From NCBI GenBank assembly GCA_019348335.1, contig JAHWJR010000047.1:4487-11157 (forward strand): a stretch of DNA of 6,671 nucleotides. The letters run 5' to 3'. Positions 1-5,061 of the stretch are shown here, in pieces. The position numbers and the translations under genes are program-made. Positions within the stretch are counted from its first letter, which is position 1; each line of letters starts with the position of its first letter. The notes under the pieces are model-generated. The model had not been told where the DNA came from, made no database searches, and saw only the letters and a program-made list of their open reading frames with translations. This DNA comes from Actinomycetota bacterium. Lineage in GTDB: Bacteria; Actinomycetota; Acidimicrobiia; Acidimicrobiales; CADCSY01.

Positions 1-1
1 C

Positions 2-1471
2 CACGTCGTGGTGCTGCACCGCGACGGCATCCGCACCAGCTACTCGTTCCTGGCCAGCGCCGGCGTCCGGCGGGGCGAGCAGGTGGGCCGGGGCCAGGTC
101 GTGGGGACGGCGGGGCCGGTCCTCCACTTCGGGGCCCGGGCGGGTGAGCGCTACCTCGACCCGAGCCTGCTTCTGGCCGGAGTGCCCGTCGAGGTCCACC
201 TCATCCCGGTCGAGGCGCGCCGCCCGGCGAGCGAGGCCCAGGAGCGACGCTGGCTGGCGGACCTGGTCGCCTTGGCCTGGAAGGGCGTACGTGCCGGCGC
301 CGGCACCGCCGGCCAGGCCATGCGCTGGGCCCGTGACAGCGCCGCTGAGTCCTGGGAGGTCCTCGAGGCGGAGCTGCGGTCGCGGTGGAAGCAGCTGGTC
401 GTCCTCAGCGCCTATGCCGAGCAACTCCCGTTCGGTCCCGCGTTCCTGGTCCACGCCGGCGAGCTGTGGGCCCGGGCGTCGCGGTTCCGGGACGCGCAGG
501 CGGGTTGCACCCCGGCGTCGCAGCCGCCCCCGCCGCCTCTGCCCGGTCGGCGCATCGCCGTGCTCGTCGGTGGTTTCGGCTCGTCGTCGGGCGGAGCCGG
601 CGTGACCGGTGTCGACACCGCCGCCCTCGGCTACGCCGACGCCGACGTGGCCGAGTTCTCCTACGCCGGGGGGCGGACACCAGGCGTGGGCGCCGTGGCC
701 GGCGTTCCCGTCAGCGACTACCACCCGGAGGACTCCACCGGTGACCTCCGGGTGTCGGGCCGGCGCCTGCGAACGTTGCTCGACGCCATCGCCGACCAGC
801 ATCCCGGGGTGCCGGTCGACGTCATCGCCCACTCCCAGGGCGGCGTGGTGGCCCGCCTCGCACTCGGGCCCGGCGGCCAGACCGGCGCCGGCCCGGACCC
901 GGTGGCCAACCTGATCACGCTGGGGTCACCTCACCACGGCGCCGACGTGGCCACGGCCAACGCCCTCCTCGGCACCACCACCAGTGGGACGCTGGCCCAG
1001 GCGGTCACCGACTGGGCCAGTGACGGGCGGGTCGACGGTGGGTCCGACGCCGCCGGCCAGCTGGCGGAGACCTCGACCCTCGTCACCGAGCTCCGCAACC
1101 GGCCCCTGCCCGAAGGCACGCGGGTGACATCGGTGGCGGCCAGCGGCGATCTGACCGTCGCCGCCCTCAACAGCTCCCTGGAAGGGGCGACCAACGTGCT
1201 CGTCCCCCTCAGCGGGCCCTCCGCCCACGGTGACCTGCCCAGCTCCGAGGTGACCCTTCGCGAGCTGCAGCTGGCCCTGGCCGGCCGGGGACCGACCTGC
1301 CGGCAGCTGGCCGACGACCTGGCCCTGGCGGCGGGCATCGGCATGGTCGAGGACGGCATGGGCCTCGCCGTCGGCCTCGGCGCCATGTGGGCCGATCGTG
1401 CCGTGCCGGGGCCGTCCATCCGGGTGCGCACCCCCGGGCCGGTCGGGCCTGCCGCCGGCGCCGGCCGTTGA
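2..1471 (+). CDS. M23-like (degenerate) / alpha-beta hydrolase fusion protein, 5' partial
   Basis: The frame is open from the window edge to TGA at 1469-1471, so the true start lies upstream. The first ~55 visible residues match the end of an M23/LytM fold: a T-x-Y strand, a G-x-x-V-x-x-G-Q-V-V-G turn, then LHFGAR and YLDP. LytM-type enzymes have Y-x-H-L and H-L-H. Here these read YSFL and PVLHF, so both catalytic His appear lost and only the Zn-ligand His of LHF remains; the fold is probably non-catalytic. A helical, charged linker (about 215-480) and a proline run (about 524-541) follow. Next comes an alpha/beta hydrolase resembling PGAP1-like lipases: strand IAVLVGGFG, nucleophile motif AHSQGG (Ser at 833-835), LGSPHHGAD, Asp at 1148-1150 and His at 1226-1228 as likely triad members. 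Substrate is unknown; a lipid or ester is a guess. Export is likely for an M23-like protein, but any signal peptide is outside the window. Confidence 0.8.
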   Translation, partial: HVVVLHRDGIRTSYSFLASAGVRRGEQVGRGQVVGTAGPVLHFGARAGERYLDPSLLLAGVPVEVHLIPVEARRPASEAQERRWLADLVALAWKGVRAGAGTAGQAMRWARDSAAESWEVLEAELRSRWKQLVVLSAYAEQLPFGPAFLVHAGELWARASRFRDAQAGCTPASQPPPPPLPGRRIAVLVGGFGSSSGGAGVTGVDTAALGYADADVAEFSYAGGRTPGVGAVAGVPVSDYHPEDSTGDLRVSGRRLRTLLDAIADQHPGVPVDVIAHSQGGVVARLALGPGGQTGAGPDPVANLITLGSPHHGADVATANALLGTTTSGTLAQAVTDWASDGRVDGGSDAAGQLAETSTLVTELRNRPLPEGTRVTSVAASGDLTVAALNSSLEGATNVLVPLSGPSAHGDLPSSEVTLRELQLALAGRGPTCRQLADDLALAAGIGMVEDGMGLAVGLGAMWADRAVPGPSIRVRTPGPVGPAAGAGR

Positions 1472-1472
1472 A

Positions 1473-1501
1473 CCCGGCGCGGGGCCGGCCCCGCAGCCGG
1501 G
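1473..1501 (+). terminator. GC-rich hairpin after the hydrolase stop codon, terminator-like
   Basis: The inner part, 1479-1494, is a perfect palindrome (gcggggccggccccgc). It is flanked by complementary arms cccggc (1473-1478) and gccggg (1496-1501), with one bulged A at 1495. Together they form a 12-bp stem with a 4-nt loop, starting two bases after the stop. No T-tract follows, so a classic intrinsic terminator is not shown. It could end the upstream transcript or act as a dyad operator, because it also covers the -35 position of the putative rpsB promoter. Confidence 0.5.
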
Positions 1502-1507
1502 CTCGGG

Positions 1508-1513
1508 TACACT
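1508..1513 (+). promoter_or_regulatory. Putative -10 element (TACACT) of the rpsB operon promoter
   Basis: TACACT fits the TAnnnT form of a housekeeping sigma factor -10 box and lies 97 nt upstream of the rpsB start, in the only sizeable gap before the operon. Transcription would begin near 1520, leaving a leader of about 90 nt. The -35 position (about 1485-1490) reads ccggcc and sits inside the palindrome, so there is no consensus -35. The call rests on the -10 match and the location only. Confidence 0.4.
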
Positions 1514-1546
1514 GGCGGCCCGCTCAGTCCGTCACTCGGGCGTCCA

Positions 1547-1575
1547 CCCGCGGTCGCTCCTTCCCGGAGCGCGGG
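1547..1575 (+). promoter_or_regulatory. Possible structured rpsB leader hairpin
   Basis: cccgc (1547-1551) can pair with gcggg (1571-1575), and gctcc (1556-1560) with ggagc (1566-1570), closing a ttccc loop with a 4-nt bulge at 1552-1555. The 9-mer cgggcgtcc also occurs twice (1537-1545 and 1572-1580), so alternative pairings are possible. S2 is known to repress its own operon through the leader in E. coli. Whether this leader does so here is inference; I do not recognise a named RNA family. Confidence 0.25.
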
Positions 1576-1599
1576 CGTCCGAGCTCGTCAACCGTTGGG

Positions 1600-1606
1600 A
1601 AGGGAG
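1600..1606 (+). promoter_or_regulatory. Ribosome binding site of rpsB
   Basis: aagggag lies 4 nt upstream of ATG 1611 and is a near-consensus Shine-Dalgarno sequence. It fixes the rpsB start there, although the frame stays open upstream to 1398. Confidence 0.75.
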
Positions 1607-1610
1607 CCGT

Positions 1611-2852
1611 ATGGCACCGGTCGTGACCATGAAGCAGCTGCTGGAGGCGGGTGTCCACTTCGGGCACCAGACCCGGCGCTGGAACCCCAAGATGAAGCGC
1701 TTCATCTACGGGGAGCGCAACGGGATCTACATCATCGACCTGCAGCAGACGCTGGGGCGGATCGAGACCGCCTACAGCTTCGTGCGCGAGCTGGTCGCCA
1801 ACGGCGGCACGGTGCTGTTCGTCGGCACCAAGAAGCAGGCGCAGGACTCCATCGCCCGCACCGCCGGCGAATGCGGCATGCCCTACATCAACGAGCGCTG
1901 GCTGGGCGGGATGCTCACCAACTTCACCACCATCAGCGGACGGGTGAAGAAGATGCAAGAGCTCCAGCACATGCGGGCCGTGGGCGACTTCGAGGCCATG
2001 CCCAAGAAGGAGGCCCTGCAGAAGAGCCGAGAGCTCGAGAAGCTCGAGCGCAACCTGAGCGGCATCCGCGACATGGCCAAGCTGCCCGACGCCGTGTTCG
2101 TGATCGACACCAAGAAGGAGCACATCGGCGTCACCGAGGCCAACAAGCTCCGTGTCCCTGTCGTCGCCGTGGTCGACACCAACTGCGACCCCGACCTCAT
2201 CGACTACGTGATCCCTGGAAACGACGACGCCATCCGGTCCGGCACCCTGATGTGCCGGGTCATCGGTGACGCGGTCAAGGAAGGGCGCTACATCGCCGAG
2301 CGGAAGGGAACTGCCCGCCCGGCGCCGCCCACCGCCGAGCAGGAGGCCGAGCGGGCCCGGCAGCAGGCTGCTGCTCGTTCTGCCGCCGCCCGCCAGCGCG
2401 ACGAGCGCGAGGCACGCATGGCGGCCGCAGCTCCGGCGGCGGCCGAAGGCTCTGGCGAGGAGACCGAGGCGGTGGTGCCCCAGCAGGCAGCTCCGGAGAT
2501 GGGCCAGGAGCCGGGAGGCGAGCCCGAGCCGCACGTCCAGGCGCCGCCGTCCGATTCCGTCGAGCCGACGCCCGGCGCCATCCCCACGCGCGACGACGAC
2601 GTCGCCGTGGCCTCGGAGTTCCCGCACACCCAGCCCGGCTCGGCGGCGCACTCGCCGGTCGGCTCCCACGGCGGTAACGGTGAGGTCCAGACGGGCCGCG
2701 AGTCCGGGCCGGAGGCGGCCCCGGCCAACGCCGGCGGCACCAGCGACGACCTGGCGCCACCGGCCGCTTCCGAGCCGGACGGCGCCATGACGGCCGATCC
2801 GGTCGTCAGCGACGAGAGCGCTGCCGGCGAGCCGCGCCCGGGCCAGGAGTAG
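1611..2852 (+). CDS. rpsB: 30S ribosomal protein S2 (uS2) with long C-terminal extension
   Basis: S2 is a structural protein of the small subunit, binding on the solvent side near the head-body junction and needed for bS1 attachment where S1 exists. The core (about residues 1-232) is clearly conserved. It has the N-terminal LLEAGVHFGHQTRRWNPKM block, GTKKQAQ, INERWLGGMLTNF, and the second signature from about residue 159 (PDAVFVIDTKKE, then EANKLRVPVVAVVDTN). The protein is 413 residues, whereas most S2 proteins are about 230-300. The extra ~181 residues comprise a charged Ala/Arg/Glu helix-prone part (about 241-270) and an acidic Pro/Ala/Gly-rich, likely disordered tail (271-413). The start at 1611 is chosen for its SD and for the family N-terminus. 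It leads the operon, and tsf starts 2 nt after its stop. Identity is essentially certain; the tail's role is unknown. Confidence 0.98.
   Translation: MAPVVTMKQLLEAGVHFGHQTRRWNPKMKRFIYGERNGIYIIDLQQTLGRIETAYSFVRELVANGGTVLFVGTKKQAQDSIARTAGECGMPYINERWLGGMLTNFTTISGRVKKMQELQHMRAVGDFEAMPKKEALQKSRELEKLERNLSGIRDMAKLPDAVFVIDTKKEHIGVTEANKLRVPVVAVVDTNCDPDLIDYVIPGNDDAIRSGTLMCRVIGDAVKEGRYIAERKGTARPAPPTAEQEAERARQQAAARSAAARQRDEREARMAAAAPAAAEGSGEETEAVVPQQAAPEMGQEPGGEPEPHVQAPPSDSVEPTPGAIPTRDDDVAVASEFPHTQPGSAAHSPVGSHGGNGEVQTGRESGPEAAPANAGGTSDDLAPPAASEPDGAMTADPVVSDESAAGEPRPGQE
2845..2849 (+). promoter_or_regulatory. Ribosome binding site of tsf, inside the end of rpsB
   Basis: aggag overlaps the last rpsB sense codons and sits 5 nt before ATG 2855. 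The rpsB stop codon TAG lies between the two, so ribosomes finishing S2 terminate right at the tsf start. This favours translational coupling. Confidence 0.7.
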
Positions 2853-2854
2853 AC

Positions 2855-3658
2855 ATGCCCACCTTCACCGCACAGGACGTCAAGCGGCTCCGAGACGTGA
2901 CCGGCGCCGGCATGATGGACGCCAAGAAGGCGCTCGACGCCAACGGCGGCGACTCCGAGGCGGCCGCCCGCTGGCTGCGGGAGCAGGGCCTGGCGGCCCA
3001 GGAGAAGCGCGCCGGGCGCGAGAACGCCGAAGGGGCCGTGGCCCTGGGCGTCGACGACCGGGCTGCGGCCATCGTCGAGCTCCGGTGCGAGACCGACTTC
3101 GTCGCCAAGTCGTCGGAGTTCACCGCCCTGGCCGACGATCTCGCCGCTGCCGTTGCCGAACGAGGCGAGCAGGCGGTCGCCGAGCTGGCCGATCGCGTCG
3201 ACGACCTCAAGGTGACGCTCAAGGAGAACCTCGAGGTGGGCCGGGTCGTCCGCGTCGAAGCCGCCGAGGGCAACGTGCTCGACACCTACCTCCACATCCA
3301 GAACGACCGGGGCAAGAACGCGGTCATCGTGGAGCTCGCCGGGGGCGACCAGCAGCTGGCCCACGACATGGCCATCCACATCGCCTTCGCCCGTCCTGCC
3401 CACCTCAGCCGCGACGAGTTCGATCCCGAGGTGGTGGCGGCCAAGCGCGAGGAGCTGGAGAACCTCTCCCGCAACGAGGGCAAGCCCGAGCAGGCCCTGC
3501 CCAAGATCGTCGAGGGCCGCATGACCGGGTTCTTCAAGAGCGTGCCCGGTGGGGCGCTGCTCGACCAGCCCTTCGTCAAGGACGAGAAGCAGTCGGTGGG
3601 CCAGGCTCTGGGCGGCGCTCGCGTCGTTCGCTTCGCCCAGGTCGAGATCGGCGGGTAG
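2855..3658 (+). CDS. tsf: Translation elongation factor Ts (EF-Ts)
   Basis: EF-Ts is the cytoplasmic guanine-nucleotide exchange factor that releases GDP from EF-Tu during elongation. The 267-residue product has the usual length for the family. The N-terminal UBA-like domain (about residues 1-55) carries the first signature, LRDVTGAGMMDAKKAL. The second signature, ELRCETDFVAK, ends at Lys85; its Asp81-Phe82 pair corresponds to the E. coli TDF residues that disturb the Mg2+ site of EF-Tu. The dimerisation/core domain follows, with conserved HIAFARP and a C-terminal QPFVKDEKQSVG block near the end. It starts 2 nt after rpsB with its own SD, as in the rpsB-tsf pair of most bacteria. Nothing is unusual in the protein. 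Confidence 0.98.
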   Translation: MPTFTAQDVKRLRDVTGAGMMDAKKALDANGGDSEAAARWLREQGLAAQEKRAGRENAEGAVALGVDDRAAAIVELRCETDFVAKSSEFTALADDLAAAVAERGEQAVAELADRVDDLKVTLKENLEVGRVVRVEAAEGNVLDTYLHIQNDRGKNAVIVELAGGDQQLAHDMAIHIAFARPAHLSRDEFDPEVVAAKREELENLSRNEGKPEQALPKIVEGRMTGFFKSVPGGALLDQPFVKDEKQSVGQALGGARVVRFAQVEIGG

Positions 3659-3670
3659 GTTCTCGACTCG

Positions 3671-4402
3671 ATGCCCTCCGGTGCCGCCCGCTGGAAGCGG
3701 GTCGTACTCAAGCTGTCCGGTCAGGCGTTCTCCGACGCCAGCGGCTACTCCATCGACGGCGATGTGGTGAGCCAGCTGGCCACCGAGATCGTCGACGCCC
3801 GGCGGAATCTCGACGTCGACGTCGCCGTCGTGGTGGGCGGCGGCAACATCTGGCGGGGGATGACCGGCGCCGGGGCCGGCATGGACCGGGCGCAGTCCGA
3901 CTACATGGGGATGCTGGCGACCGTCATCAACGCCCTGGCCCTCCAGGACGCCCTCGAGCGCCTCGACCAGCCGACCCGGGTGCAGAGCGCCATCCAGATG
4001 GCGCAGGTCGCCGAGCCCTACATCCGTCGCAAGGCCATCCGCCACCTGGAGCGGGGCCGGGTGGTGATCCTTGCCGGAGGGCTGGGCAACCCGTTCTTCA
4101 CCACCGACACCCCGGCGGCCCTGCGGGCGGCCGAGATCGAGGCCGAGGCCATCCTCAAGGGGACCCACTCCGGCATCGACGGCATCTACACCGCCGACCC
4201 GAGGACCCACCCCGAGGCCACCAAGCTGTCCGAGCTGACCTACATGGACGTGCTCAACCGCGGGCTGAAGGTGATGGACCCCACCTCGATCACGTTCTGC
4301 ATGGACCACAAGCTGCCGATCGTCGTCTTCGACGTGCTCGAGCGGGGCAACATCCGCCGTGTCCTCGTCGGGTCCGAGCCAATCGGTACGCTGGTCAGGT
4401 GA
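3671..4402 (+). CDS. pyrH: Uridylate kinase (UMP kinase), amino-acid-kinase family
   Basis: It phosphorylates UMP to UDP with ATP, a step toward UTP and CTP. The bacterial enzyme is a hexamer, typically activated by GTP and inhibited by UTP. Visible motifs, in order: KLSGQAF near the N-terminus (usually KLSGEA, so Glu is replaced by Gln), the phosphate-binding VVGGGNIWRG, the UMP-contacting DYMGMLATVINALALQD, GNPFFTTDTPAALRAAEI, and DGIYTADPRTHPEA followed by GLKVMDPTS. The length, 243 residues, is normal. KGTHSGIDGI seems about two residues longer than the usual K-x-T-x-VDGV loop. The gap after tsf is 12 nt and the SD is weak: ggtaggt at 3654-3660, overlapping the tsf stop, 10 nt from ATG. 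Coupling to tsf is therefore likely. The stop overlaps the frr start. Confidence 0.97.
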   Translation: MPSGAARWKRVVLKLSGQAFSDASGYSIDGDVVSQLATEIVDARRNLDVDVAVVVGGGNIWRGMTGAGAGMDRAQSDYMGMLATVINALALQDALERLDQPTRVQSAIQMAQVAEPYIRRKAIRHLERGRVVILAGGLGNPFFTTDTPAALRAAEIEAEAILKGTHSGIDGIYTADPRTHPEATKLSELTYMDVLNRGLKVMDPTSITFCMDHKLPIVVFDVLERGNIRRVLVGSEPIGTLVR

Positions 4403-4956
4403 TCGAGGACATCCTCGCGGATACGACCGCCAAGATGGGCAAGGCGGTGGAGCACACCCGGGCCGAGTTCAGCTCCATCCGGACCGGCCGGGCGTCGCCC
4501 GCACTGGTCGAGAAGCTGAACGTCGACTACTACGGCAGCGAGGTCCCGCTCCAGCAGCTGGCTGGCTTCAGCGTGCCCGAGGCGCGGCTCCTGGTCATCC
4601 AGCCCTACGACCGCGGGGCGCTCGGCGCCATCGAGAAGGCCATCCAGAACTCCGACCTCGGCATCAACCCGGGCAACGACGGGCACGTCGTGCGGCTGAG
4701 CTTCCCCCCGCTGACGTCTGAGCGCCGCAAGGACCTGGTCCGGGTGGTCAAGCACATGGCCGAAGAGGGCCGGGTGGCCATTCGCAACCTGCGGCGCTCG
4801 GCTCGCCACGACCTCGAGGCGCTCGAACGCGAGAGCGAGATCTCCGCCGACGACCTCGAGCGGGCCGAGAAGGAGCTCGAGAAGGTCACGGCCCGGTTCG
4901 TCGGCGAGATCGACACCGCGCTCGAACACAAAGAGCACGAGCTGCTGGAGGTGTGA
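4399..4956 (+). CDS. frr: Ribosome recycling factor (RRF)
   Basis: RRF, with EF-G, splits the post-termination ribosome so that subunits can be reused. From GTG 4399 the product is 185 residues, the standard RRF length. It opens with the helical domain segment ending in IRTGRASP (residues 27-34). The small beta-rich domain follows (VDYYGSEVPLQQLA, SVPEARLLVIQPYD), then the long-helix return: FPPLTSERRKDL and VAIRNLRRSARHDLE, rich in the arginines that contact 23S rRNA. The GTG start is chosen because GTGA makes a 4-nt overlap with the pyrH stop and because it gives the family-like N-terminus. The frame is open far upstream, but that part is a shadow of tsf and pyrH. No strong SD is seen, so translation probably depends on termination-reinitiation from pyrH. 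Confidence 0.97.
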   Translation: MIEDILADTTAKMGKAVEHTRAEFSSIRTGRASPALVEKLNVDYYGSEVPLQQLAGFSVPEARLLVIQPYDRGALGAIEKAIQNSDLGINPGNDGHVVRLSFPPLTSERRKDLVRVVKHMAEEGRVAIRNLRRSARHDLEALERESEISADDLERAEKELEKVTARFVGEIDTALEHKEHELLEV

Positions 4957-5061
4957 TGGATCTCCAACCCGCTTGCCTCGCTCAGACCACCCGGTCCCGG
5001 GCGCCGGCGGGTGTCCGGACGTTCCCTCACGACGCACCACCACGCCAACCGAGGAGGCCCG
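4957..5061 (+). other. frr-cdsA spacer with possible hairpin
   Basis: This 105-nt gap is the largest inside the operon. cacccg (4988-4993) can pair with cgggtg (5008-5013) around a GC-rich loop containing cccggg. I see no convincing -10/-35 pair, so cdsA is probably co-transcribed. A 45-codon reading frame crosses the whole spacer (see findings). Confidence 0.35.
5051..5057 (+). promoter_or_regulatory. Ribosome binding site of cdsA
   Basis: gaggagg is a near-perfect anti-SD match ending 4 nt before ATG 5062. It is the strongest SD in the window. It argues for 5062 over the in-frame GTG at 5011 and over internal ATGs at 5110 and 5737. Confidence 0.75.

Noticed and set aside
1398..1610. Upstream in-frame extension of rpsB
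   Set aside because: It overlaps the end of the hydrolase gene, is Pro/Arg-rich shadow sequence and crosses the palindrome and -10; ATG 1611 has an SD and the family N-terminus.
1524..2669. Minus-strand open frame of 381 codons opposite rpsB
   Set aside because: It is antisense to the S2 core, with low-complexity Leu/Gly/His composition and no motif or credible RBS.
2288..4309. Minus-strand open frame of 673 codons opposite rpsB, tsf and pyrH
   Set aside because: It is a mirror of three conserved genes, shows no family motif, and has compositional bias typical of antisense shadows.
3085..4398. Upstream in-frame extension of frr
   Set aside because: The Arg/Gly-rich translation is a shadow of tsf and pyrH; GTG 4399 gives exactly the standard RRF length.
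4971..5050. Separate promoter for cdsA (ttgcct near 4973 as a -35)
   Set aside because: No -10-like hexamer at 16-18 nt spacing could be found; co-transcription is simpler.
5011..5061. GTG at 5011 as the cdsA start
   Set aside because: There is no SD at a proper distance, and it lies in a possible hairpin, whereas ATG 5062 has gaggagg 4 nt upstream.
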